This document shows positions 36,801 through 39,729 of a stretch of DNA of 64,000 bases, in pieces. This stretch comes from Oikopleura dioica. Lineage: Eukaryota > Chordata > Appendicularia > Copelata > Oikopleuridae. The stretch spans positions 7,324,501 through 7,388,500 of the forward strand of contig OU015568.1 of assembly GCA_907165135.1 (NCBI GenBank), written 5' to 3'. Positions within the stretch are counted from its first letter, which is position 1, and each line of letters starts with the position of its first letter. The position numbers were made by a program, and so were the translations under genes. A model generated the notes under the pieces. That model was given only the letters and a program-made list of their open reading frames with translations. It was not told the DNA's origin and made no database searches.

Positions 36801-39595
36801 GTTCTCAATCATGTCTTCGAGTCTTGCCACAAGGGGCATGTCAAAGTCCAAATGGTCGAGAAGACCACCTTAAAAATGAGATGATTGATAGTAGTGGAAC
36901 AAGAATAACTTACGAATTCGACGAAGATAGGTCTCTTTATCGACCGCCAAAATGTATTGGTCTCTGATAGTAGTCCAGAGTGCTCCCAGTAAAAGTATAA
37001 ATTGGTTTGTTAGGTTGTAAGCTTGGGCGATGCCGTCAGGATTAGAAGGTAGATCGAACATTTTCAATTTGATATCTGATGAAGTTTCCTTATCTTTGTC
37101 GAGTTTTATCGGCGAGATCAGTGCGCTTACAACTTGCGACGCATGAGTTGCCATGCGCCGCGCCTTCCGTCGGAAGTAAAATTTCCAAATACAATTCTTG
37201 TTCAACGCACAAATGTTTGATTCCAGCGACATAAACGAAATTTCTAAGGAAGAGTGAGAAATCGATATTCTAGATTGAAGATTTAAGAGTTGCTAGATAT
37301 TCGATAGACTTTTGATCAAGATTGTTTTCATTTTAAAAAAAATGAGACTTAGCTGATTATTTTTATGTATACCTCAAAGCTATTTAAAGCGTCGTTTTAA
37401 GAGTTTTTCAGAAATTCAAGAAAAGCGTTTGATCATTATAACAAAAATTTCTAAAGTCAATCTGCCAAATGCACGACAGGAGGCGCATCGCTTGAAATAT
37501 GAGCCTCTAAAATTTTTATTCTAAAAATGATGGTATACGGATAAAAATAATTTGAATCTGCCCAGAAATTCTGACCATGGTCGATTTTGCAGTGTCCCAC
37601 TTAAAAAACCGCAAAATCCAAAAAATGTCCGGAAATTCGGACTCAGGAAATTTGGAAACAAAACGTAGCTCTACAAATTTTAACTTTTGCAAAAGTCAAA
37701 GTACTTCTCGGAAAAAGTAATTTTTGTCAAGATGCACCCTGGCGGGAAAAGGTTAATATACTACACATACAATTTTCCTTTCCACGCAGAGTTAATCTCT
37801 ATCACCGTTCCTTTCGCTCATGTCGAGCTCAGTTCGACGTCCTCGCCTTCGTTCGCGGAACGCTTGGGTATCCTTGTCCCAGTTCCATCTGTCTGAGATT
37901 AAAATTTGGTTTGGATTTGGGTTTTGGTTTCAGCATCGGATAAAGTCATCCAACTAGAAGAGGACTAGACTATTATACTAGTCGACGTATAATTACCTAT
38001 CTTATCTATTCTGAACTTTGGAGAGAGCTTTCGGACCTGACTCAGGTTTTCCACACAGGTTGCCGAGCCCAGGTTGGAACCACGAGTCAGGACTGAGAGA
38101 TCGAAGATTATGCATGGAGTAATTCTCCAAGTAAGGCTGTTTCCTAAGCCTAACCCTAAGTGAGAATAGTTGCTAAGTGGCAAAAGGGTAGCTAATCGAT
38201 AAATACCCGACAGTTTCTTTCTTTTTTTTAAGTTAAAAATCACTTCGTCCTAAGTGCTGATTTTTTGACCAGTGATCCATAGATGGTGCTCCCTGACCCA
38301 CTAAGGTAAAAGTAAAATTTTAATCTATCCTGCATTCTATTTCGTCGCTTTCATCGTCTTCTCGCACCCAAATTTGGTATCTTCGCCATCGTCTTTGATT
38401 AGGGTCTACGCGGAAGTACCTCACAATATTAAACGTAAATTTTCTTAGAAAATCATTCTGGAGCGGTTTTTTTTCTATTACATCTTGATAGACAGGCTTT
38501 ACTCTAATTCCCCAAGACCATATAATTTGACCTTTATCATTTGTATATTCTTATTTGCAGGTAAATCCCTGACGCCAAATATGGAGTATCTTGACTGGTA
38601 CCCGAGAAAAATCATTTTTGGCCGGCTAGGGTTAAGGTTTTTCGCGGAGACCCTGCCTATGAACCTTTTCCATGTGATCCCCCTTTATTCGGTTGTTGGT
38701 TACCTGCTCGTTACAAATCGGACAAGGAATCGGGAAGTTAGTCATGACGATAAATTAATAAGAATGCTGTTTATAAAATAAAAAATATATGCTTTTAATT
38801 ATTCTAGAAACTATATGGTCACGTGGAAAAAGTTCATAGACGATGGAAGAAGAAGACGATGAAGACGAATGCTTTTTTTGTTTATGTTTTCATTTTATTT
38901 TCATAACAGGAAGTTTAACCATACGCACCGGAAGGTCACCGGATGTTATTCTTTTCCGGAAGTTTACCGGAAGAGAATAACATCCGGTGACCTTCCGGTG
39001 TTTACATTAGTGTCCTAGTAGTCGGCTTAAATAGATAATTACGACGACGAAGAGGTTATGAAACTTTTAGGGCGACGTCGTTGTGGGCCCTTACATAACT
39101 CACGGCGTTGAGACTGAAAATAAAGAGCTGACCAAACTCGTCAACGGCCGGCCGAGCAACTCTTCGGAGATGATCGCGAAATTCAACATCAACGAGTTGC
39201 TCACAAAAATCCACGGTTCATCAAATGAAGATGAAATCGAAACGAAGCTGGTTAAAAAGCGAGAAATCTACTCTTCCGCTGGATTCGAAAACTGCTCCGT
39301 TAAATTTCTCAGTCCAACGAGCTTTGATGACATTTCCGAATCCGCCGATTTCAAGGCGAAATTCGATGTAATTTCGCTCTCCGTTTCTCATTGCCAAAAA
39401 CTCTCGCACTCGATCATCCAGAATTGCCTCAAGCCCGAATCTCACATTTTCGCCGAGACTCCTCAGTTCATCACCGATTTGAACAAAGAGCAGCTCGCCA
39501 GTACGTTGAAAATCATCAAGCAGCTCGGCAAAGACTCGAATCTTTCGGAAATCGAAGATGAATCGCTCAAGGGCCTGCTAGTTTTTACAAATTAA
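12813..39595 (+). CDS. DNAAF3: Dynein axonemal assembly factor 3, split by a 25-kb intron
   Basis: DNAAF3 is a cytoplasmic factor needed to preassemble axonemal dynein arms. Exons 12813-13059, 13114-13373, 13413-13526, 13570-13725 and 39071-39595 sum to 1302 nt (433 residues). Family blocks: [14 protein letters not shown] at the N-terminus, [46 protein letters not shown] joined to [14 protein letters not shown] across the giant intron, and SVKFLSP in the last exon. The last intron (13726-39070) contains the Polinton; its donor (TGG then GTAGGA) and acceptor (TTTTAG then GGCGAC) are intact and in phase, so the gene is probably functional if a 25-kb intron can be removed. Exon 4 may instead end six bases earlier or later than chosen at its left junction. 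Confidence 0.92.
13745..13750. repeat. Left target-site duplication AAGAGG
   Basis: AAGAGG lies directly before the left inverted repeat and again at 39050-39055 directly after the right one. Six-base duplications are the norm for Polintons. Confidence 0.85.
13751..13872 (+). repeat. Left terminal inverted repeat with internal palindrome
   Basis: It matches the reverse complement of 38925-39049 almost base for base. The outer tip differs in copy number of a CGT triplet (two copies left, three right). The inner 75 bases (13798-13872), from CACCGGAAGG to CCTTCCGGTG, are themselves a near-perfect palindrome, so each terminus can form a long hairpin. Confidence 0.92.
13915..14012. repeat. Tandem duplication of about 37 bp, AT-rich
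   Basis: The segment with AAATATTTAGATAAAAACTT followed by CAGTCACCAAATAA occurs twice in direct succession just inside the left terminal repeat, plus a partial third copy. It lies downstream of the stop of the leftmost minus-strand gene. No function seen. Confidence 0.7.
14028..14760 (-). CDS. Polinton accessory gene L2, unknown, multi-exon, 5' end uncertain
   Basis: Exons that join in one frame: 14699-about 14750 (ending RCCESCM), 14501-14658 (with CLLCGNEE), 14347-14438, 14247-14305 and 14028-14162 (basic run [15 protein letters not shown], then the stop). The Cys pairs suggest a small zinc-binding fold, but I do not recognise the family. The intron 14439-14500 keeps frame only as GA-AG, like some host introns. 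The start codon was not located with confidence: an in-frame stop lies upstream, so a further short exon is likely. Confidence 0.5.
14850..15753 (-). CDS. Polinton accessory gene L1, acidic N-terminus, unknown
   Basis: Exons 15441-15753, 15057-15125 and 14850-15007 sum to 540 nt (179 residues). The first exon encodes an acidic imperfect repeat (two DDDV-V/EV units with DD/EE runs), then [15 protein letters not shown]. The remainder has four cysteines and a hydrophilic helical tail ([15 protein letters not shown]). The third-exon acceptor could be nine bases further in without changing frame. No family recognised. It is arranged head to tail with L2, and divergent from the ATPase gene. Confidence 0.55.
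15180..15425. repeat. Cluster of GAACGGCGTTC-like palindromes in an intron of gene L1
   Basis: Several copies and variants of GAACGGCGTTC / GAACGCCGTTC and GTTCACAA occur at 15181-15215, 15225-15240, 15259-15270 and 15378-15417, in both orientations. They fall in the intron between 15125 and 15441, which is unusually long for this element. They could be protein binding sites or the remains of a small repeat. Confidence 0.55.
15978..17204 (+). CDS. Polinton packaging ATPase (FtsK-HerA/A32 type) with basic Ser-rich tail
   Basis: Genome-packaging ATPases of this group are thought to pump DNA into the capsid. Residues about 15-230 hold the motor: Walker A GSSGAGKT preceded by PFRILLS, Walker [12 protein letters not shown], and a sensor-like [17 protein letters not shown]. 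After about residue 250 the protein becomes a 150-residue tail of alternating KSKRRR and SSSE runs, three imperfect copies of about 35 residues, absent from typical family members. The last 476 nt overlap the integrase frame. The ATG at 15978 is the first in frame and follows a short A-rich leader. Confidence 0.9.
   Translation: MSTVINGELLPDATFTYPFRILLSGSSGAGKTYIAKQVLLNRHLFQKKTKRVFYYYPCFLEEKPVKWDDLCVPVSYRVGLPSQEEIDEIPSHSTIVLDDLYEEAIQSQAIDHLFRVTSGKRNLNVMIMTQNNYAQGKFGRNIKLNCNATFLCRNCLDGTVNKRACSQAGLLKAYKRATEENKNKQYPYMFLDQSPRGHASSYRLYTDIFTDYPVVFSVSGMKACIVPYNDFKQNFDIIARDNTFEAVEKKHEKKYPECKTIESTRVKSKIRCDSFTEDSSESEVERSRSRKRNKKSSNDKKSKRKAKKRRRHSTSSEASSETDEEEKSKSKKSKRRRPSTSSESDSENISSDEVDSKSKKSKRRRNSSSSESPTSEEVSSGGSDSSPVRKRGKRSSILSESSGISPEE
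16729..18045 (+). CDS. Polinton retroviral-type integrase (rve, DDE) with long basic extension
   Basis: Inserts the element by staggered cut, giving 6-bp duplications. 438 residues in the +1 frame relative to the ATPase. Residues about 1-130 are a basic Gln/Lys/Arg-rich extension. Conserved family N-terminus starts near [13 protein letters not shown] (about residue 133). The catalytic core has D in [10 protein letters not shown] in [10 protein letters not shown] and E in AERAIQTF about 35 residues on, so the DDE triad is complete. A chromo-like or SH3-like basic C-terminus follows ([19 protein letters not shown]). The first in-frame ATG is 16729; no closer one exists, so either the overlap is truly dual-coding or a splice supplies another start. 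Confidence 0.9.
   Translation: MRRNTRSAKLLSQQESNQRSDATVLPKTRQSRRLKGQDPESETRSRVTTRNQKGKQRSEDDIQPQAKRLRKPTRKRNQNQKRVSEDVLQPQANQIAKTSAQTKSIQNQKNRSEEEIQAHPKVQPPKKSALEDQIQALYENVASAPAFSAKVAEFLRKNKVSSTHRRISKKRFPRRRFIVDTAFKIFQGDLIDYQKFKYSNRHHVFILLIIDCFSRYVWTRPLKTKSGKDVANALNDIFQDFIEWPNSLITDEGLEFYNSNVRKILDRYGLHHYSIKSKMKAAIAERAIQTFRKRIHLFMKRNRTKTWIDVLPAITKGYNSTPHRSIGMAPNQVSSKNRAQVFTRLYPDIDLKVKPRLKVGNVVRVKKKKELFEKGYTQNWSDEVYIITDIRQRAGIVWYKIADEEGNRQPRIKYYFELNLVANDIESFRNKKQGTKSP
17996..18361 (+). CDS. Small Polinton protein X between integrase and protease, unknown
   Basis: A 121-residue frame whose ATG lies 50 nt before the integrase stop. Its stop TGA (18359-18361) overlaps the next ATG as ATGA. It has a mixed hydrophobic/polar composition, with [19 protein letters not shown] and FSLQIQI strands, and could be a beta-rich structural protein. 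No family recognised. Synteny with capsid and protease genes suggests a virion role, which is inference. Confidence 0.6.
   Translation: MILNLFGTRSKELKVPEILFDNNEEYCVQIVSAVCNLMTTPRDVGIAFITCNSIASCYGEPNTLMMGQIRPNDRWCHFSDQRSLFFPLNVYNWRDTTFSIDLESEHVVQQFSLQIQITTRE
18358..18573 (+). CDS. 71-residue extremely basic protein (core/condensing-protein-like)
   Basis: About 40 percent Lys/Arg with Pro and Ser, no acidic cluster, start ATG overlapping the preceding stop (ATGA at 18358-18361), and stop overlapping the protease start (ATGA at 18570-18573). Composition and position beside the adenain-like protease recall the basic core proteins of adenoviruses, which the protease processes. That analogy is inference; there is no sequence match I can claim. 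The frame overlaps an alternative upstream extension of the protease frame, so one of the two is not used. Confidence 0.55.
   Translation: MKTIISALESRPKKWFPKSQSGAGKRKSKKAPTKLKLTPARKKPSSKPKKKRNFTTKDLKKSKKSSKKKRA
18570..18989 (+). CDS. Adenain-like cysteine protease (Polinton PRO)
   Basis: C5/Ulp1-fold maturation protease. The frame stays open upstream to 18306, but the ATG at 18570 places the family N-terminus ([14 protein letters not shown]) where adenain begins, giving 139 residues. The catalytic triad is His in [10 protein letters not shown], Asp in IEIFDSL and Cys in [13 protein letters not shown]. Its ATG shares bases with the stop of the basic protein. Role: cleavage of capsid and core precursors in related viruses; here inferred. 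A longer start at 18399 (196 residues) is possible. Confidence 0.88.
   Translation: MNSYYIAKRLERVQNFLGVFSIDTLSTLNEYPAFLVVNLSPEKSKGSHWIALRIEKSKIEIFDSLKLGKYPKELTDFFGDRKKYFYKKIQSDASFYCGFYVCFYVIFRSLYSMKKLSSIFSKNLTENDQLLFDKLSQIW
19041..20350 (+). CDS. Polinton capsid-like protein, major capsid candidate
   Basis: Exons 19041-19294, 19338-20016 and 20060-20350 sum to 1224 nt (407 residues). The protein is beta-rich, with no signal peptide. The segment [20 protein letters not shown] followed by EGYYDEYN resembles the conserved stretch of Polinton capsid proteins, and its place right after the protease is the usual one for the capsid gene. It is shorter than a typical double jelly-roll major capsid protein, so it may be a shortened form or the minor (penton) protein. 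Structure prediction would settle this. Confidence 0.7.
20385..20451 (+). promoter_or_regulatory. Promoter module of paralogue 1 with GCACTG..CAGTGC palindrome
   Basis: GCACTGACTAACCAGTGC at 20385-20402 is a palindrome with a short centre, followed by a conserved TTnnnCTTC block and TCATTCTCAAAAA directly before the ATG. The same three blocks precede the other two paralogues at about 21200 and 21934. Confidence 0.7.
20452..21042 (+). CDS. Paralogue 1 of a three-gene Polinton family, with PTPIQ repeat tail
   Basis: 196 residues. The N-terminal domain (about residues 1-75) has [20 protein letters not shown], then [20 protein letters not shown] and LLSFTES. It aligns by eye with the genes at 21266 and 21987 (shared F-x-F, GGxF, E(I/L)xLR and LLxF positions). 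From about residue 103 to the end it is a run of P-T-P-I-Q pentads encoded by a 15-bp minisatellite. The domain is unknown to me. A short shaft-like or unstructured linker is a possible role for the tail, by inference. Confidence 0.65.
   Translation: MFVTIKSFTFRSHNGGGFFKVKGTFIPGFESHFDYTQPASEINLRMYERTAAEISETFATLLSFTESHQPASVNLTSESKQSDWEREHNIPASYTFRFSRLPTQSTPTQLSPIQPTPAPLSPIQPTPIKPTPIQPTPIQPTPIQPTLIQPTPIKPTLIQPTPIQPTPIQPTPIQPIQPAYEQPTPIQPASEQQMDI
20757..21005 (+). repeat. 15-bp minisatellite encoding PTPIQ pentads
   Basis: About 16 tandem copies of CCAACTCCGATCCAG-like units (variants with CAA, ATT, CTC) keep the reading frame throughout. Neighbouring units are often identical, suggesting recent expansion. 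Confidence 0.9.
21200..21265 (+). promoter_or_regulatory. Promoter module of paralogue 2
   Basis: GCACTGAGTATCCAGCGC is a degenerate copy of the palindrome, followed by TTTTGAACCTC and then CTCATTCTCAACAAAAAA before the ATG at 21266. Spacing to the ATG is nearly the same as in the other two copies. Confidence 0.6.
21266..21697 (+). CDS. Paralogue 2 of the three-gene Polinton family
   Basis: 143 residues. Shared core: [20 protein letters not shown], the [20 protein letters not shown] block, then EFLQLLEF. Unlike paralogue 1 it ends with a CxxC pair (CSNCGSP), matching a CPICG pair in paralogue 3. Two cysteines alone could form half a zinc site. No known family recognised; the gene is part of a tandem duplication that includes the promoter. 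Confidence 0.6.
   Translation: MFRCSEVSSADFMVQIEAFDFEHKGCGGVFHIDAMCMPLIDVHFPGGFPAAELDLRITVSTKQEVETEFLQLLEFCHSKKPVPIILLEKVLTSEGKKGEAIFGCWTFQYNFPMQLEQTPPEDCSNCGSPIFKLEEWKVTKYNH
21931..21986 (+). promoter_or_regulatory. Promoter module of paralogue 3, perfect palindrome
   Basis: GCACTGGTTAACCAGTGC at about 21931-21948 is a perfect 18-bp palindrome, followed by ATTTGAACTTC and CTCATTCGCAAAAATG. Upstream, TTTTATTTATAAACA (about 21870) is shared with the region before paralogue 2. Confidence 0.7.
21987..22490 (+). CDS. Paralogue 3 of the three-gene Polinton family
   Basis: 167 residues. Closest to paralogue 2: [20 protein letters not shown], then [20 protein letters not shown] and [19 protein letters not shown] pair at about residue 113 and a polar tail ending PPPKKSRSL follow; the tail looks like a nuclear localisation signal. 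Function unknown. The divergent tails (repeat, none, basic) on a shared core suggest sub-functionalised copies. Confidence 0.65.
   Translation: MIVTIKDFDFHTANKGGVFYIDASVISNDDKFFPDGFSGEEIELRLPVSTKHQLEVEFLHLLEFRHTKKQLLIEIEREALQTLSEQMRNEPKAYIFRYTMPFQPEEEPSHDCPICGQENVFQSPSVLGWNLRTTPDDDVLTQPEQTGTIYINEDYQAVPPPKKSRSL
22491..23035. other. Convergent 3' region between paralogue 3 and the polymerase block
   Basis: No gene visible. It is AT-rich, with AATAAA signals near 22615 (plus strand) and runs of T. Expected to hold the 3' ends of both convergent transcripts. Confidence 0.5.
23036..23581 (-). CDS. Unknown 181-residue protein downstream of PolB
   Basis: A single-exon frame on the same strand as the polymerase, about 100 bp beyond its stop. 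[20 protein letters not shown] start, a Pro-rich [13 protein letters not shown] segment, [20 protein letters not shown], and a basic C-terminus. It is soluble with no membrane segment. Its close linkage to PolB suggests a replication role (for example terminal protein or processivity partner), but this is inference and no family was recognised. Confidence 0.6.
   Translation of the reverse strand: MPFYPSERADLEALRKEYGGTYLPLAEEELDFFRQTERVGQLHNRLIIPPPKPGRIVETAHLRLLLNKNFDLNSLIEDIFDVISPVFRIKIDFGFLMENILTEDPDSRYRFHWPQISTGLPIEPHLIKDKFSKKAFLENIPSWSEIPQMVEIEHENQSSFRKSGFNLTKLLTCSVYVTKMK
23682..27575 (-). CDS. Protein-primed family B DNA polymerase (Polinton PolB), six exons
   Basis: Replicates the element from a protein primer. 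Exons 26717-27575, 25717-26676, 25448-25672, 24220-25407, 24013-24180 and 23682-23974 sum to 3693 nt (1230 residues) with all junctions GT-AG in phase. N-terminal 285 residues: basic, with a CxxC..HxxxxC finger ([12 protein letters not shown] then HEKGC). Exonuclease: Exo I in TFDIETME, Exo II in GFNSAKFDL, Exo III in YNLADV. Polymerase: motif [11 protein letters not shown], motif [13 protein letters not shown], motif [10 protein letters not shown], and the family C-terminus STKGVPHNH. Catalytic aspartates are all present and the length is normal for Polinton PolB. Family-B terminal-protein inserts are placed as usual. Confidence 0.95.
27712..28215 (-). CDS. Unknown 167-residue Polinton protein
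   Basis: A single-exon frame with ATG at 28215, or 28182 for an acidic [11 protein letters not shown] start. The middle is a compact mixed alpha/beta region ([20 protein letters not shown], then [12 protein letters not shown]). It is divergent from the RING gene at 28404, with a shared 190-bp promoter region. No family recognised. Confidence 0.5.
   Translation of the reverse strand: MKKYYLNFSEMESSDSEVEEVEQTNTGLEFLLRNARSHPLPQLRPFLEEIYHFSEREPWILKFKGFFLVKSDSGIFQLVKFPLGPRHCWTLETTIGSDHLTDLDNRLCARIAEQENKVLVVVDSAVLMVNSVPRRRSRLENDGYELALSIENGLAVFYSVGTYSLVV
28404..29013 (+). CDS. RING-finger protein carried by the Polinton
   Basis: Exons 28404-28826 and 28873-29013 give 564 nt (187 residues). An N-terminal zinc-binding region ([11 protein letters not shown] then CELCKG) is followed by a C-terminal [15 protein letters not shown], then [11 protein letters not shown] and [11 protein letters not shown], a C3HC4 pattern spanning the intron. 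Such proteins are usually ubiquitin E3 ligases; in viruses they often redirect host ubiquitination. The target is unknown. It ends GAG TAA at 29011-29013; a splice from this end into the frame at 29218 is conceivable but not needed. Confidence 0.75.
29218..29751 (+). CDS. Unknown 177-residue Polinton protein, beta-rich
   Basis: The frame is open from about 29095; the first ATG is 29218. The C-terminal two thirds ([13 protein letters not shown], then [16 protein letters not shown] and [16 protein letters not shown]) look like an all-beta fold. A minor capsid (single jelly-roll) protein is a reasonable guess, because no other candidate is visible in the element. That is inference. Confidence 0.5.
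   Translation: MNDKFSSMNLADSDVEKENKAEYNHMDIARSMEREVSGSTKYLERWIKRSKSLPGLLDWRGPVVMRGFKTDLLQVITYPLGMQDHPCFYKINLASCRSKNYEGRTVKVRERSMTRSRHVSVIFRGSGDFRQVIDTDVPYIRDEGKKYKIKNPKFDVALEIKPDLTIGTLQIYTYQLE
29752..30025. other. 3' untranslated and intergenic region
   Basis: Pyrimidine-rich, with an AATAAA signal at about 29950. No gene seen. Confidence 0.4.
30057..31316. repeat. Four tandem AT-rich repeats of about 327-349 bp
   Basis: Using GCTTCAAAAA as anchor, copies fall at 30194, 30541, 30890 and 31217 (spacings 347, 349, 327). Each unit carries CATGTATATCAATATACAT, a hairpin-forming palindrome (ATGTATAT, CA, ATATACAT), and GAAATTTCAG/TTTTTCCG segments. The last copy is shortened by about 20 bp. No coding potential. 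Short frames at 30523 and 30805 are repeats of each other and not genes. Confidence 0.92.
31317..31616. other. Non-coding stretch after the tandem repeats
   Basis: AT-rich, nothing recognised. Confidence 0.4.
31617..32560 (-). CDS. Single-pass membrane protein C with Ser/Thr/Ala/Pro-rich cytoplasmic tail
   Basis: Exons 31617-32071, 32114-32230 and 32275-about 32370 join in frame. Upstream, an exon starting at about 32555 encodes [20 protein letters not shown], a Thr-rich likely ectodomain, but its junction to the next exon is unresolved: a GA-AG intron would fit. The membrane segment is [15 protein letters not shown] (about residues 30-50). The tail holds [15 protein letters not shown] and a 150-residue low-complexity basic region. 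The layout suggests a type III or type I membrane protein; no family recognised. Confidence 0.5.
32562..32874. other. Minus-strand stretch with repeated CGTGTGCC motifs
   Basis: CCGTGTGCC / CTGTGTGC occurs about five times at uneven spacing in 32630-32790 on the minus strand. A 95-codon frame there has no coding signs. Probably an intron or UTR region between membrane protein genes B and C. Confidence 0.35.
32875..33293 (-). CDS. Small single-pass membrane protein B (84 residues)
   Basis: Exons 33218-33293, 32960-33094 and 32875-32918 sum to 255 nt. A short N-terminal region with FCSCQ is followed by the membrane helix [20 protein letters not shown] and a basic cytoplasmic anchor [10 protein letters not shown]. 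No signal peptide. Function unknown. It lies between two other membrane protein genes on the same strand. Confidence 0.6.
33382..34021 (-). CDS. Single-pass membrane protein A (183 residues)
   Basis: Exons 33823-34021, 33659-33778 and 33382-33614 sum to 552 nt. The N-terminal 65 residues are polar and rich in Ser/Thr/Asp ([18 protein letters not shown]), the membrane segment is [15 protein letters not shown], then a basic stop-transfer RYRVRIR and a 100-residue charged tail ([16 protein letters not shown], then [10 protein letters not shown]). No signal peptide was found. Unknown family. Confidence 0.6.
34075..34200. repeat. Three spaced hairpins AGCCGCTTGCGGCT and variant
   Basis: AGCCGCTTGCGGCT at 34081, AGTCGCTCGCGACT at 34135 and AGCCGCTTGCGGCT at 34186, spaced 54 and 51 bp in AT-rich DNA. 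The middle copy has a compensatory change on both arms (C to T pairs with G to A), which keeps the stem. Confidence 0.8.
34340..34490 (+). promoter_or_regulatory. GC-rich block before the 110-residue gene
   Basis: In an AT-rich element this block has inverted motifs (CCCGCCCTTGAGCGGGC at about 34361 and GCCTGCGGCAGGC at about 34421) that can form hairpins. It ends at the ATG at 34491. Promoter role is inferred from position. Confidence 0.4.
34491..34864 (+). CDS. 110-residue protein with acidic repeat tail
   Basis: Exons 34491-34602 and 34644-34864 (41-nt intron) sum to 333 nt. N-terminus: [19 protein letters not shown], a helical region; the C-terminus has three imperfect copies of EEMEIDSV-like octads (34744-34850). 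A longer frame from 34412 without the intron would begin in the GC-rich block and is less likely. Unknown function. Confidence 0.55.
34865..35266. repeat. Degenerate direct repeat, non-coding
   Basis: Two imperfect copies of about 110 bp (34889-34995 and 34996-35105) share ACATAATTGAAACGT, AACCTGCCACTTCA and AACTAGCC. No gene seen. Confidence 0.7.
35267..35512 (-). CDS. 81-residue single-pass membrane protein D
   Basis: Single exon. [16 protein letters not shown] start, membrane helix [18 protein letters not shown], then a basic segment [12 protein letters not shown] and a polar end. It resembles genes A-C in layout, not sequence. Unknown function. Confidence 0.55.
   Translation of the reverse strand: MNRSAPVSEEFPFLDLICKINEEIISQNKAATTLVALAIAGYCWMAIKICKMKPKKKSTAKRASIVVTDSDPALSPQDSWV
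35680..37232 (-). CDS. Large acidic, mostly disordered protein, multi-exon
   Basis: Exons run from ATG at 37232. The first (to about 36914) encodes a basic start and [20 protein letters not shown]; later ones hold [16 protein letters not shown] with long Asp/Glu/Ser runs, a basic PEQKRPK patch, [19 protein letters not shown], and the last exons ([20 protein letters not shown]). The stop is at 35680-35682. Introns follow GT-AG at 36915-about 36868, about 36693-36651, about 36146-36104, about 36052-36014 and about 35871-35823, some unchecked. Approximately 480 residues. No family recognised; composition suggests a regulator of transcription or chromatin, an inference. Confidence 0.45.
37233..38319. 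other. Gene-poor right part of the Polinton
   Basis: No complete gene was resolved. A minus-strand coding-like exon at about 37790-37905 ([17 protein letters not shown], then a stop) follows an acceptor. At 38034-38072 lies one arm of the short hairpin repeat found at 5708 and 8468. The rest is AT-rich. Confidence 0.4.
38320..38740 (-). pseudogene. Probable broken minus-strand gene with a C2H2-like finger
   Basis: From ATG near 38737: [15 protein letters not shown], then a C2H2 pattern (CPIC, 12 residues, HMEKVH) before an early stop. Further on, a coding-like stretch ending at 38320 ([16 protein letters not shown], then [16 protein letters not shown]) is in another frame. I could not join them with credible introns: one candidate gap is only 18 nt. 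It is therefore either decayed or has unusual splicing. Confidence 0.4.
38925..39049 (-). repeat. Right terminal inverted repeat with internal palindrome
   Basis: Reverse complement of 13751-13872 with one extra CGT triplet at the tip and one substitution in the spacer (TGTAAA versus TATAAA). The palindromic 75-bp core is retained. Confidence 0.92.
39050..39055. repeat. Right target-site duplication AAGAGG
   Basis: Copy of 13745-13750, immediately outside the right inverted repeat and 15 bp before the DNAAF3 acceptor. Confidence 0.85.
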
Positions 39596-39729
39596 TTCAC
39601 AGTATCTGCCTCTTTTATTCTTTTCTAGAACAGAACCTATATTTTTGATAAAGGATGAACTAATCACCCCTGGTTTAAGAAATGGAAATCGTGAAACCCT
39701 GTACATAAAGAGATCAAACTAACTAAAAG

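Larger units (their letters stand above)
13751..39049. mobile_element. Complete Polinton/Maverick DNA transposon (25.3 kb)
   Basis: Polintons are self-synthesising, virus-like transposons that use a protein-primed DNA polymerase and an integrase. Here terminal inverted repeats (13751-13872 and 38925-39049), a 6-bp duplication (AAGAGG) and five hallmark genes (ATPase, integrase, adenain-like protease, capsid-like protein, PolB) define the element. No hallmark gene shows a stop or frameshift in my reading, and all catalytic motifs checked are present. Genes between 15978 and 22490 run on the plus strand, the polymerase block is on the minus strand, and small accessory genes fill both flanks. 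Several genes have introns with host-type splice sites. The element sits in a DNAAF3 intron with correct splice sites on both sides. Confidence 0.95.

Noticed and set aside
38485-38781. Plus-strand 98-codon frame near the right end
   Set aside because: The minus strand here shows better protein-like coding (C2H2 finger and a WSWGIRVKP stretch) and the plus frame has no motif.
13751-39049. Assembly contamination by an unrelated virus
   Set aside because: A 6-bp target duplication at both ends, inverted repeats, and intact DNAAF3 splice sites on either side fit genuine insertion; host-like introns in its genes also fit residence in this genome.
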